A stretch of 58,264 nucleotides of DNA from Oscillospiraceae bacterium (GTDB taxonomy: Bacteria; Bacillota; Clostridia; Oscillospirales; CAG-382): positions 1 through 58,264 of the forward strand of contig SVTM01000013.1 in assembly GCA_015063785.1 (NCBI GenBank). Direction: 5' to 3'. The notes below the pieces were generated by a model. The model was not told where the DNA came from. It made no database searches and saw nothing but the letters and a program-made list of their open reading frames with translations. Shown here piece by piece: positions 50,334 through 58,264 of the stretch. Positions within the stretch are counted from its first letter, which is position 1. Each line of letters begins with the position of its first letter. The translations under genes were made by a program, and so were the position numbers.

Positions 50334-52409
50334 TTATTTTTTCAAAAGTATCGCATTCATGGCAGGAACCGTGACCTTTTCGCCGTCAACGGTGCACTGC
50401 GCATCGGTCTCTTCGGGATTTACGAGTATCAGCGCTGTCTTTCCGCCTTCTGCCTCCCATGCCGAATAAAGCACAGCAGGAAGCTCTGCTTTGCACTCAT
50501 AACCCTCCACACGGATATCGTAGATTGTAGTGCCGCAACATATTTCGGGGGGTGCGATCATTCTGCCTGCATAAAGATAGGGCTTTGCCTGTTCTTTGTA
50601 GAAACACGAAAGATTTGCAATGAATCGGAAAGCCTTTTCCTTATCGGGAAGCACCGAAAAATCTCTCATTCCCCAGTTTGCCATAAGCTCGCCGTCGGGG
50701 GTGAGCACCAGCGTCATGCAGTCACCTGCCGCAAAGGAATATGCAAGTCTGTAACGCAGGGTGTCGGTGTGGGTATCAAATGGGCAGGAAACCTGATTTC
50801 CCATAAAGTTACGCAGATATTCGTGGTAGATATATGCATAAAGCGGAACGGAAATTCCCACGCGGTAGTTTACTTCGTATCTGTTGTCGCTGAAGGCGAG
50901 ATTGCCGATAAAAGGCTCTGCCGCCGACGATTCGCAGCCAAAAAGCATATTCTTTGCCGAATCGTTCCAGTCACCAAGCATATCCTGCATGCTTGTTGTC
51001 ATCCACTCGCCGGGTACCGGGGGATGGCCGTGGTCGCGGCTGTAGCAAAAATACTGGCCACCGCCGTGATTTTGATCGAGTATCTGTGCATAATCCACGC
51101 CGCTTTCAAACAGAGGTGTGTATGCTTCTTTAAGTATTCTTCTGCCGACCTTTGATGCAGGGCAAACGTCATATCCCGAACGCTGTGCAGGGCAGATGGC
51201 GCTGATTTCAACTTTACCTTCGGGAGATACGCACATTCCACGCCAAAGCTCGCCTTTTTTGAAATCTTCTTCTTTGTTGTATTCGTCAATAAGATTGCTC
51301 TGCATAGTATATCCGAATCCCGAGCAATAAACGCCAAGCATATCACCCTTGGCATGAAGTGCTTCAAGAAATTCTTTGAAATTCTCCTCGCCGCCAAAGG
51401 GAGGCCAAACGTAGGGCGGTGCCCAAGGTGCCGTGCCCTCCCAGTGCATCAAAAGCACGAGAAGTCGGCTGTCGCAAGCCTTGCGAATGTCGTCAAGAAG
51501 CGGTAATGCGTTGGTGTAGGGATGCAATTTGTTGGCCTTCATTTCGTCCATGTCGTGCACACCGCGAACGGGATATGAAACAACAAGGGGAGAATCAGCA
51601 TACCATTCGGGTATATCGCCGTTTTCGGTAACTTTTTTTACTCTCGGGGGCAGGTTTTCTTCAAACCAGGCGCGATAACGCTCTGCTGCAGATTCCCATT
51701 TGCCGTCGGTGGCAGCAAAAACCATGGGGTATGCGTTTTCGTATTTCTGTCCAAACTCTGTGCCGCAGAAAAGGCGGAAAATAAGCGTAACTCCATCCTC
51801 TTCCTTCACAAATTCTATGCCTTTCACACCGCGCTTTTCATCGTGCGCACCGATATAAAGACCTGCATCCTCCCAAAGATATGCCAGCATCTGCGAGCAG
51901 ACCATGTTAGGGAAAACCGGGTTGATGCCATGCGAGGGATATTCGGGATACAAGTGCGGAAATTCCAGCTTGTCGCGCAGATCGATATCCGAAATAAGCA
52001 CACCTTCGTTGTAAGGATAAAGAATCTTTCCACCCTCTCCTTTGGTGTTGTTCTTCTCAAGGGCAGGCAGATTGACAAGGGGAAAATCCACCCATTCTAC
52101 AAAATACTTATCACTTCCGGGGTCGACAGCAACATGCCACTCGGCCTCGCCGTTTTTTTCAGAAACGGCAACTCTCACAGATACGCCGTCGATCGGAAAA
52201 TCAGAATAAAGAGCGCCGTCACAGACAAGCTCGCATTTTTTCGCATCATAGGCCGAAAGGACGTATTCTTTTGCGTCAACGTCGCGAAGACGTGCACGGA
52301 AAAGAGGCAGAAGCGCATTTATTCGTTCGTGTCCGCCAAGGACAAGGGATGTTATGCTTCTTTTTTCAAAATCAACTGTAAGCAAAAGGTTCTTAAGTTC
52401 AAGCTTCAT
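50334..52409 (-). CDS. DUF6259 domain protein, glycoside hydrolase-like
   Basis: A 691-residue protein with a beta-sandwich N-terminal domain (about 1-230), a barrel-like central domain (about 270-560; segments LLVLLMHWEGTAPW, GVYCSGFGYT, YAQILDQNHGGGQYF) and a small beta C-terminal domain. The layout is that of the DUF6259 group, which resembles clan GH-D and endo-alpha-N-acetylgalactosaminidase-like enzymes from gut bacteria. Asp in QILDQNHGG is a candidate nucleophile. No signal peptide. The preceding AraC gene is divergent and may control it. Confidence 0.7.
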   Translation of the reverse strand: MKLELKNLLLTVDFEKRSITSLVLGGHERINALLPLFRARLRDVDAKEYVLSAYDAKKCELVCDGALYSDFPIDGVSVRVAVSEKNGEAEWHVAVDPGSDKYFVEWVDFPLVNLPALEKNNTKGEGGKILYPYNEGVLISDIDLRDKLEFPHLYPEYPSHGINPVFPNMVCSQMLAYLWEDAGLYIGAHDEKRGVKGIEFVKEEDGVTLIFRLFCGTEFGQKYENAYPMVFAATDGKWESAAERYRAWFEENLPPRVKKVTENGDIPEWYADSPLVVSYPVRGVHDMDEMKANKLHPYTNALPLLDDIRKACDSRLLVLLMHWEGTAPWAPPYVWPPFGGEENFKEFLEALHAKGDMLGVYCSGFGYTMQSNLIDEYNKEEDFKKGELWRGMCVSPEGKVEISAICPAQRSGYDVCPASKVGRRILKEAYTPLFESGVDYAQILDQNHGGGQYFCYSRDHGHPPVPGEWMTTSMQDMLGDWNDSAKNMLFGCESSAAEPFIGNLAFSDNRYEVNYRVGISVPLYAYIYHEYLRNFMGNQVSCPFDTHTDTLRYRLAYSFAAGDCMTLVLTPDGELMANWGMRDFSVLPDKEKAFRFIANLSCFYKEQAKPYLYAGRMIAPPEICCGTTIYDIRVEGYECKAELPAVLYSAWEAEGGKTALILVNPEETDAQCTVDGEKVTVPAMNAILLKK

Positions 52410-52439
52410 AAAAATATACTCCGTTTTATGTTGATTTTT

Positions 52440-52468
52440 TTGACATTATATGCTATTATGATTATATC
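52440..52468 (+). promoter_or_regulatory. Sigma-A promoter of the second AraC-family gene
   Basis: TTGACA (52440-52445) and TATATC (52463-52468) with a 17-bp spacer. It lies in the 100-bp divergent gap shared with the DUF6259 gene, so one bound regulator could affect both. Confidence 0.7.
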
Positions 52469-52510
52469 AAACTTTTTGCTCACAATCCATAGGAAAGGCG
52501 CGCATAAATA

Positions 52511-53416
52511 ATGCTAAAACACGCAAATTCTTCATCAAAACACTATCAAAAGCTTTTTGACCCCCTGCCCGATCCTGCAGACGGAACTCTGTTTTTTGAC
52601 AAACAACCTTTGCGGCTCCCCTATTCCGAAGATTTTCCCATGCTGCACTATCACGACAGATACGAGATTGGCATTTGCGAAAAAGGCGGCGGACTGTTTT
52701 TGGCAGAGGGCGTTTTTTCGTCGGTATCAACCGGCGACGTCATATTTGTTTCGCCCGATCGATGCCATTATTCGCGCTCGCTCGACAAGGACGACATGTG
52801 TATATGCCGCTTTGCTTTTGTGCGTGTTGAAACAGTATCCCGACTGCTTGACGTCATTTCCAACAGCAAAATCGACGGCGCGGCAGCAATGAAAAATGCC
52901 GCAAAATGTGTGCCTCCCGTCATCCACACCTCCGAGCATCCGCAGGCGGTGGCAATACTTACCGAAATAATGAATTCATGCAATCTGGACGAGCCAAATT
53001 GCGGCGCAACGGCGGCATTAAGACTTGCGGCGTTTATCCTTGAGGCAGAAAAATACTTTGGCAACACGGCATCCGCTCCTGTCATCTACAGCACAGACGA
53101 CGCCGTAACCAAAATATCCGAATATCTCTCGCTGCATTACAACAGCACCGACACGGTGCAGGAGCTGGCGGCAAAATGTCATCTCAGCGAAAGCCAGCTG
53201 CGCAGGCGTTTTATCGCAGTTTACGGCATGCCGCCCGTGGCATACAGAAATTATCTGCGCAGCAAGATCGCCGCAGAGCTTCTTTTGCGCACACGCCTGC
53301 CTGTATCAGAGATCGCAGGTCGAATAGGATATGCGGCAGAATCGGATTTCTACCGTGCTTTTGTAAAAACCTACGGCAAATCCCCGTCCGAATACCGCAA
53401 AGATGCAGGAAAATAA
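52511..53416 (+). CDS. AraC family transcriptional regulator
   Basis: A 301-residue regulator with an N-terminal cupin-like domain (LHYHDRYEIGICEKGGGLFL) and the C-terminal double helix-turn-helix (about 200-298; VQELAAKCHLSESQLRRRF and IAGRIGYAAESDFYRAF). It is divergent from the DUF6259 glycosidase gene and is likely to activate it in response to a sugar. It differs clearly from the other AraC protein in the sensor domain. Confidence 0.9.
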   Translation: MLKHANSSSKHYQKLFDPLPDPADGTLFFDKQPLRLPYSEDFPMLHYHDRYEIGICEKGGGLFLAEGVFSSVSTGDVIFVSPDRCHYSRSLDKDDMCICRFAFVRVETVSRLLDVISNSKIDGAAAMKNAAKCVPPVIHTSEHPQAVAILTEIMNSCNLDEPNCGATAALRLAAFILEAEKYFGNTASAPVIYSTDDAVTKISEYLSLHYNSTDTVQELAAKCHLSESQLRRRFIAVYGMPPVAYRNYLRSKIAAELLLRTRLPVSEIAGRIGYAAESDFYRAFVKTYGKSPSEYRKDAGK

Positions 53417-53448
53417 AAAAATCCGAAGCGAAAAGCTTCGGATTTTTT
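53415..53448. terminator. Bidirectional terminator
   Basis: AAAAAATCCGAAGC (53415-53428) pairs with GCTTCGGATTTTTT (53435-53448) over a six-base loop, between the AraC gene and the convergent membrane protein gene. Confidence 0.92.
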
Positions 53449-54028
53449 ATCGGTCTGTTTTTAAAAAGTATTTCCCGTCAATACTTTCAAAGTCATTTTC
53501 GTATACGTCATATATGTGTCTGTGAAAGCATTTCACAACCACATTCTTGTTTTTCACCTTAAGTATCAGCAAATAATATGGGTCTCCGATTTCAATCGAA
53601 TCCGCCTCCATACCGGAAAGCTTCGGAAAACTCACGCTCGGCTTTCCGTCAAAAGATATCTCAATGTCGGATTTGTAATGGCTCTTTTTGTCTTTGTGTT
53701 TTCCGTGTTCTCTGAAGATATAGACGTATTTATATCGCATCATAGATCTTCCAACCGGCAGTGCAAACCGTTTTTTAAAATCGGTCAGCGTATCCTGCGC
53801 GATATAAAACGAGTCGGAGTTTATAGCTTCAATTCTTCTCTTTGCAATAATGCAAAGGTATATCAACACCACGGCACACGAACAGATCGAGACCACCACG
53901 GCAATATCGTTTTGGGTCAGTATCCATATAGAAGAAATGACGATAAACGATATAATCGACGGGATTAGTAACATTGATCTTATGTGATCTTTGATATAAT
54001 CAATGCAAATATCTCTTGTAATGCGCAT
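53447..54028 (-). CDS. Hypothetical membrane protein
   Basis: A 193-residue protein with two adjacent membrane helices (about 18-36 and 43-62) and a soluble C-terminal domain of about 130 residues rich in Lys, Tyr and His (FREHGKHKDKKSHYKSD). No family recognised. It is the last gene of a minus-strand group with the DUF5071-like gene (17 bp upstream). Confidence 0.6.
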   Translation of the reverse strand: MRITRDICIDYIKDHIRSMLLIPSIISFIVISSIWILTQNDIAVVVSICSCAVVLIYLCIIAKRRIEAINSDSFYIAQDTLTDFKKRFALPVGRSMMRYKYVYIFREHGKHKDKKSHYKSDIEISFDGKPSVSFPKLSGMEADSIEIGDPYYLLILKVKNKNVVVKCFHRHIYDVYENDFESIDGKYFLKTDR

Positions 54029-54045
54029 AAATCCACCCCTTTGGC

Positions 54046-54483
54046 TTAATAATCCGCATACTTCAGCAAAGCGTAAGCTTCTTTCGAAACAGACACCCCC
54101 TCTGAGGCAAGCTTGTCATTAAGCATCGCGAGTCCCGAGAGCCATATATAGTCCTTTTTTTGATACGCTTCAAAAATTGCATCCTCGACAAGCGGAAGTA
54201 TCTGGGTAGATCCAACCGATGCCATAAGATCGACTGCCTCCCACGCGCCCGGCCAGTTCATGTCCTGCAAAAGCTCGAGCAATAAGGGAAAAAGAGGCAT
54301 ATTGTCCGGAAACCCAACCGCTGAAACAACAGAAACAAAAGCTTTCCGTTCGGGCTTTCCTATCGCCGCAAAAACTTTTTTAAGATCGTCTGCGCCAAGC
54401 TTTTTGAGGTATTCGATCGCTTGTTTCTGCTCTTTTTCCGTCGAATTGTGGTTAAGTCCCAAAATTGCTGTTTGAAGATCCAT
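54046..54483 (-). CDS. DUF5071/HEAT-like repeat protein
   Basis: A 145-residue all-helical protein. The segment LFPLLLELLQDMNWPGAWEAVDLM matches the characteristic motif of DUF5071 proteins, which form short HEAT-like arrays; their function is unknown and several belong to toxin-immunity neighbourhoods. A strong AAAAGGAGG precedes the ATG. It lies 18 bp after the large unassigned enzyme. Confidence 0.65.
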   Translation of the reverse strand: MDLQTAILGLNHNSTEKEQKQAIEYLKKLGADDLKKVFAAIGKPERKAFVSVVSAVGFPDNMPLFPLLLELLQDMNWPGAWEAVDLMASVGSTQILPLVEDAIFEAYQKKDYIWLSGLAMLNDKLASEGVSVSKEAYALLKYADY

Positions 54484-54501
54484 AAAAACCTCCTTTTTAT
54501 A

Positions 54502-56475
54502 TCAAATGTACACAGTGAACAGAGCAAAACCGTACGGAGGAATATCACCCTGCAACAATACTTTGTTTTTGTCTATTTTGCCGGCACAATGATAAAAATC
54601 CGCCTTTGCATACGAACGGTCCAACGTGATAACGGGGCATATCACTTCGTCGGCAAAAATATTCCATATTCCGACCGACATAGAACGCTCGTCTTTTTTG
54701 CAAATTATATATAGTTGCGGATGTCCCTCGCATACGGCAGGCAAAGGATGGCCTTGCAGCCGTTCTACGCCTGCGATCAGTTGGGTCTGACGCAGATAAT
54801 GCCTGAACAAACCTTTGCTCCATCCGCTTCTCACCCTTGTCGTATGTGCCACAAAAGAATATACCAAAAAGCGCTGACCGTCGCCATTTTCATAATAATA
54901 ACAGGCAGGAAAACGCGGCAGTTCATCGATGTCCCCGTCAATAACACCAAGTCCTTCGGCACCAGCCAAAAATTGCGAGACCACCTCTGCCCTATCGGCA
55001 AGGTCAAATTGATAAAATATCCCTTCTCTGTCCAATGCGCAGGACACAACGTCGTTTTCTGCACAAAAATACTCGGCACAGGGCACAGGAGCTTCTTTGA
55101 CCCGTCTGATACCCACGTCAATACCTTTTTGGTGCAATATCAAAGCGGCAGTGGCATCAAGTATCACGCCGCGACTCAAATCTTTCTCGCTCAGAAAATG
55201 TGCACTTTCTCCAAATACAACAGAAGCACTGCCGGGATCGTTGTACGCAGTCGGAACAGAATTGTCCACGCACATCTCCTGCGCCATGGTCGGCAAATGC
55301 CCGTTTTGGCACAAGGTGTTGGGAGTAAGTTTTTCGTTAAAAGTTGTCTTGCCGACAGTCATCATGGCTTCAAAAACGTTTAATCCGACAGACCTCTTAT
55401 TTGAAAAACGTCTTTCTATCTCAGCATAATGCTCGGCATTGCGAGCGTGTCTTTCAAAATATCCCGTTTCATACTCCGCATTTGACGTATAATCTGCCAT
55501 ATACTTCAAAATGCCGTCAAGATTTCCGTCTGCCCTCAGCGACATATCATAGTGCTCAAGCAGATTTGCAGGAACCCAATGACGCGGACGCGGATAGGTA
55601 TCCCCTTCCGCAACTATCTCGATGAACGGATCGAATCGCCTGCACCAATCCGCCTGCAGACGAACAGCCTCCATATTGGTGGCGGCAGACAGAGCGTTTT
55701 TCCAGTAGGGCGCACCCGTCAAACGAATAAAAGGGCGTGTGCTTCCCGCAATTATGGTGGCAAGCTCGGGAATCGCCACACCTTCGAGATTATACGAAGA
55801 ACTGTTGGCAGAAAGCCCGATGCGCACCTGCGGATAATCGGCATGGACTTCGCGTTCAATCTTTTCTGCAAAATTGACCAAGGTTTTCCGCAAGGCAGCT
55901 TGCCAAACCGAACGGATCTCGTTTTCCCCGCCCTCATACAAGGCTTTTTTCATCTCGACTTCGGAAATGTTTTTGCCAAGCAATTGCCTGTAAAGCGCCA
56001 TGTGCTTTGGGCACGCACAGCCAAGATCGTAGCCTTTTCCGCCCGAAATGGTAAAATCATCCTCAAACATGATAAATTTAACCCCTGTCGAGCAAAGTGC
56101 CTTCAGCGTTTGAATGTAGTCATCGGTAAAAGCATCGTCCAAAGGGCAGTAGGCATAAACAAGGCTTCCGTCAAAGTGCTTGATACGGGTATAGGCAATG
56201 TCAGCATCGTGATCGTATTGAAATTTTCTTCCCGTTCCCCCATATCCTATGGTGGGAACCAGCCAGGCGTTTACCTCGATCCCTTGTTCTTCAAGAAAAG
56301 TCTTGTTTCGCAAGAAAATATCTATCTGTTCTTCAAGGCTTTGTTTGCTTCGCAAAACGCGGGGAAATGTCAGTAATATCTCGGAGACATTTGCCTTTTT
56401 TAGTTGTTTTGCAAGCAACGCCAATTGTTCCGCCGTGAATTTTTTGTTGAAGATCGGGACAATAACACGGTACAT
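54502..56475 (-). CDS. Unassigned TIM-barrel-like protein, possible glycosidase
   Basis: A 657-residue protein without signal peptide. The N-terminal 380 residues have the alternating pattern of a (beta/alpha)8 barrel (VNAWLVPTIGYG, GVKFIMFEDDFT, IGLSANSSSY, IEIVAEGDTYPRP). It continues with a middle domain like the trimerisation domain of GH42-type enzymes and a small C-terminal beta domain. Candidate acidic residues are Glu-Asp-Asp in FEDDFT and Glu in IVAEGDT. I do not recognise a named family. ATG 56475 follows GCGAGGTG and homology-like content begins there. Confidence 0.6.
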   Translation of the reverse strand: MYRVIVPIFNKKFTAEQLALLAKQLKKANVSEILLTFPRVLRSKQSLEEQIDIFLRNKTFLEEQGIEVNAWLVPTIGYGGTGRKFQYDHDADIAYTRIKHFDGSLVYAYCPLDDAFTDDYIQTLKALCSTGVKFIMFEDDFTISGGKGYDLGCACPKHMALYRQLLGKNISEVEMKKALYEGGENEIRSVWQAALRKTLVNFAEKIEREVHADYPQVRIGLSANSSSYNLEGVAIPELATIIAGSTRPFIRLTGAPYWKNALSAATNMEAVRLQADWCRRFDPFIEIVAEGDTYPRPRHWVPANLLEHYDMSLRADGNLDGILKYMADYTSNAEYETGYFERHARNAEHYAEIERRFSNKRSVGLNVFEAMMTVGKTTFNEKLTPNTLCQNGHLPTMAQEMCVDNSVPTAYNDPGSASVVFGESAHFLSEKDLSRGVILDATAALILHQKGIDVGIRRVKEAPVPCAEYFCAENDVVSCALDREGIFYQFDLADRAEVVSQFLAGAEGLGVIDGDIDELPRFPACYYYENGDGQRFLVYSFVAHTTRVRSGWSKGLFRHYLRQTQLIAGVERLQGHPLPAVCEGHPQLYIICKKDERSMSVGIWNIFADEVICPVITLDRSYAKADFYHCAGKIDKNKVLLQGDIPPYGFALFTVYI

Positions 56476-56562
56476 AAAAACACCTCGCAATATGTGATCT
56501 CTGCCTTTTAAAACCATTTTTAGGCATTCGTTCGCTTTTCTGTCTTTGCAATAGCTGTTTAT

Positions 56563-56592
56563 AATATATCATACGCCCATGGGTTTTGTCAA
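56563..56592 (-). promoter_or_regulatory. Probable promoter of the 56475-53447 operon
   Basis: On the minus strand TTGACA (56587-56592) and TATATT (56563-56568) with an 18-bp spacer, about 90 bp upstream of the ATG. Confidence 0.65.
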
Positions 56593-56790
56593 TGGAATGT
56601 CATTTAATAATTTTTTCGATTATATCACTAAAGACTCCTGAAGTCAAGGCGCTTTTGCTTTAGTGCAAAAATTTTGATACAATGTAACACCATATCAAAA
56701 ATACAACTTTTCATTCACGCGAAACGCAACATCGTTTGGAATAAGCCCACATCATTGCGAAGCACATCATTTGCTCCATCGGCACAAATG

Positions 56791-56845
56791 AAAAAATCCA
56801 AGTCTTTCTACTTACTCTTTTGATAAAAGACCAAATGATTTGGAT
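56791..56845 (-). terminator. Possible weak terminator in the gene-poor stretch
   Basis: ATCCAAGTC (56796-56804) and GATTTGGAT (56837-56845) are nearly complementary around a long loop. On the minus strand the stem is followed by a run of six T. It lies behind the tiny ORF 56877-56996. The remaining stretch 56593-56790 is AT-rich and shows nothing I can identify. Confidence 0.3.
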
Positions 56846-56876
56846 GACACTTTTTATGCTTTTTGTGCCTGCTCTA

Positions 56877-56996
56877 CTAATTCTTTAATTCTGCACTGCC
56901 AAAGTCCGAAAAATTCTTAAGTTTTATACTTCCTTTAAAGATGTTTCCAAATAAGCACCCTGTTATTATAGATAAAAAATTCATTATTATTCCCAT
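56877..56996 (-). CDS. Possible 39-residue hydrophobic peptide
   Basis: A short reading frame with GAGGTGAAA five bases before ATG and a stop at TAG 56877-56879. The peptide begins MGIIMNFLSIITGCLFGNIF, a single hydrophobic segment containing a lipobox-like ITGC, and ends with a polar tail. It lies in an otherwise empty 780-bp stretch. It could be a small membrane peptide, a type I toxin-like product or a chance ORF. I found no family for it. Confidence 0.35.
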   Translation of the reverse strand: MGIIMNFLSIITGCLFGNIFKGSIKLKNFSDFGSAELKN

Positions 56997-57185
56997 ATTT
57001 TCACCTCGATATTATTATATCACATATAATAACAAAGGTGGTAATACTTAAATTCTGTCACATTGTAACGATAAAAACGATACTAATCTTGAATGAAATA
57101 TGTATTTAAAACACTTAACACTTTTATCATCTAAAGATTACACATGCGAAATCTTCCGCAGTCACGTGCTATACCCGTTTTGTAC

Positions 57186-57217
57186 AAAAAAGTCCAAGTC
57201 TTTCGACTCGGACTTTT
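57186..57217 (-). terminator. Terminator of the LytTR/DUF3021 operon
   Basis: GTCCAAGTC (57192-57200) pairs with GACTCGGAC (57205-57213) over a TTTC loop. On the minus strand the mismatch becomes a G-U pair and the stem is followed by TTTTTT, so it is oriented for the minus strand. Confidence 0.85.
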
Positions 57218-57258
57218 AGTTACCCCAACAATTTTGAATCTAAAACTTTAAAAACAGA

Positions 57259-57693
57259 TTATGGATTTTGTTGTTTCTTCTTCAGCATTTCATTGAGTTT
57301 TGCTGTGTTTCTTCTGATAATCGAGTAAATGATAGCCCAAATCACAATATAACCCACAACAAAAATTGCTGTGAATACTATAATCGGTATTACCCCGAAG
57401 TCAAGCCAATCGTTGAGTAAATACGTACCGAGATATCCAATATACAAAACACCGCCGTGTATCAATATCGCCGTCATTAGAGGTAAACGCTCAACTTGAT
57501 AAATAGCATTCATACCGCCTGCAATAAAGGCAAGAATGGTGAGTGAAAGTATACCTATGCAGACCTCATGAACGGTTAAAGTGCTTACGTCGGCAGATTG
57601 TTGTAAAATCAGATATACTATTGCTAATACAATCGGACCGATACCCGCGGCAATGAAGCCACGGCGCAAAAACTCCAAAACAAATTTTTTCAT
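57259..57693 (-). CDS. DUF3021 family membrane protein
   Basis: A 144-residue protein with four membrane helices and a basic C-terminus. It has the DUF3021 pattern (LRRGFIAAGIGPIVLAIVY near the N-terminus, IHGGVLYIGYLGTYLLNDWL in the third part). Proteins of this family are regularly encoded behind a LytTR regulator and are thought to modulate it from the membrane. The four-base overlap with the LytTR gene fits this pair. Confidence 0.85.
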   Translation of the reverse strand: MKKFVLEFLRRGFIAAGIGPIVLAIVYLILQQSADVSTLTVHEVCIGILSLTILAFIAGGMNAIYQVERLPLMTAILIHGGVLYIGYLGTYLLNDWLDFGVIPIIVFTAIFVVGYIVIWAIIYSIIRRNTAKLNEMLKKKQQNP

Positions 57694-58133
57694 ATTCCTT
57701 CATATCTCCTTCTGATTTCCGCAAAACAACGCCTTGAAACATATTCTCGGTAGCCACATTGAAATACGGCATCGATACCACCGCTGAATACTGCGTCAAA
57801 TCTCTGAATTCGGTGTTCATTGGCAAGAGTTGATTTGTTAATGCGGATAAAGTAAGATGGCAAAATATCCTCTAATTCTCGCAGTCTATCTTTCAGCGCA
57901 AATCGGTTGCCTTTCGTATCAATGGCAAATACCTTTCTATCAATAACAGTAATACACTCTATTTCTCCAAAAGGAAGCTTTCGTATTTCTTCTTCATGGT
58001 GTCCTATGATATAGTCTGCTCCCGAAAAGTTATGCACGAGATCTTCTATCTCTTGTGTCAGAGAAGAAGGCGCGTGAACGATTGCTATTATTTCTTCTTC
58101 GGCATCCTTGTCGATGATAAGTTTGTACTTCAT
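57690..58133 (-). CDS. LytTR family DNA-binding regulator
   Basis: A 147-residue regulator without receiver domain. The C-terminal two thirds form a LytTR domain (IECITVIDRKVFAIDTKGNRF, FIRINKSTLANEHRIQRFD). The N-terminal third is a short beta-alpha unit. Together with DUF3021 it makes a common regulator/membrane-modulator pair, often autoregulated and often placed behind an ABC transporter, as here. Overlap with the next gene is ATGA-type. Confidence 0.9.
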   Translation of the reverse strand: MKYKLIIDKDAEEEIIAIVHAPSSLTQEIEDLVHNFSGADYIIGHHEEEIRKLPFGEIECITVIDRKVFAIDTKGNRFALKDRLRELEDILPSYFIRINKSTLANEHRIQRFDAVFSGGIDAVFQCGYREYVSRRCFAEIRRRYEGI

Positions 58134-58145
58134 TTCCTATAATCC

Positions 58146-58264
58146 TTATTGTTTTTTCATTTGTCTGAGGAAACAGAACACAGCGATTGCCGTGATTGCT
58201 ACACTATACAGAAAAATCGGCAGGATGTGTGTGCCTGCAAGCCCAAAATCTCCGCTGAATAACG
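58146..58264 (-). CDS. ABC-2 type permease, C-terminal fragment
   Basis: The end of a minus-strand gene leaves the right edge. The last 39 residues contain FSGDFGLAGTHILPIFLY and a final hydrophobic helix ending in FCFLRQMKKQ. This resembles the C-terminus of ABC-2 type permeases. The stop codon is at 58146-58148, 13 bp before the LytTR start. Family assignment rests on a short tail only. Confidence 0.55.
   Translation of the reverse strand, partial: LFSGDFGLAGTHILPIFLYSVAITAIAVFCFLRQMKKQ

Noticed and set aside
56593..57258. Further genes or RNA in the gene-poor stretch
   Set aside because: Apart from the tiny ORF and two hairpins, no codon pattern, tRNA fold or conserved RNA motif was seen.

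Overview
The window looks like a chromosomal segment of an uncultured, probably gut-associated Clostridia (Bacillota). The evidence is the sequence of the 16S rRNA 5' end, AGGAGG-type ribosome binding sites, sigma-A promoters that nearly all have a 17-bp spacer, S-layer homology (SLH) proteins, lipoproteins, and orthologues such as ScpA/ScpB, a Noc-like ParB and an RF2 without frameshift. G+C content is moderate. Apart from one decayed IS3-family relic and a short related palindrome, no mobile element, CRISPR array or tRNA was seen.

Layout. 1-535: 5' end of a 16S gene leaving the left edge, with its leader and promoter. 598-6302: lone M16 peptidase, Noc/ParB-like protein, and a minus-strand run of a lipoprotein, small membrane proteins and prfB. 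6498-9363: split chromate transporter pair and two Cof-type HAD phosphatases. 9400-15429: complete transcription unit for aromatic synthesis (aroF-aroB-aroA-aroC-pheA). It is preceded by a Phe/Tyr-rich leader peptide and two mutually exclusive RNA helices, which is a ribosome-mediated attenuator. 15438-18378: GNAT-like acyltransferase, histidine phosphatase, and a TrmB methyltransferase fused to a metallo-beta-lactamase domain. 18544-23751: DUF378 protein, the M50 protease-scpA-scpB-rpiB-solute-binding lipoprotein operon, and a small membrane protein. 23786-33812: three tandem paralogous exported SLH/beta-helix proteins of about 980 residues behind an AraC regulator. 34056-39655: a two-component ABC exporter-like system flanking a DUF1854 protein, both ABC subunits carrying N-terminal zinc ribbons. 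39661-56592: an accessory region with carbohydrate enzymes (GH110-like, GH39-like, DUF6259, an unassigned barrel-like enzyme), sugar isomerase, GpsA-like dehydrogenase, M28 peptidase, metallophosphoesterase, SstT and a second AraC regulator. 56593-58264: a sparse AT-rich stretch with one tiny ORF, then a LytTR/DUF3021 pair and the end of an ABC-2 type permease.

How the parts fit. In the aro operon DAHP synthase feeds the shikimate trunk and the bifunctional P-protein takes chorismate to phenylpyruvate. A leader peptide with 8 Phe and 3 Tyr codons is the expected sensor of charged tRNA-Phe and tRNA-Tyr. The SLH proteins are presumably displayed on the cell wall. The glycosidases in 43-56 kb lack signal peptides and so probably act on imported oligosaccharides, although no sugar ABC permease lies in the window. 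The strongest candidate for something not previously described is the aromatic attenuator at 9400-9644, because aromatic operons in Bacillota are usually controlled by T-boxes or TRAP. Next are the DUF1854/zinc-ribbon ABC system, the TrmB-MBL fusion and the triplicated SLH/beta-helix array.
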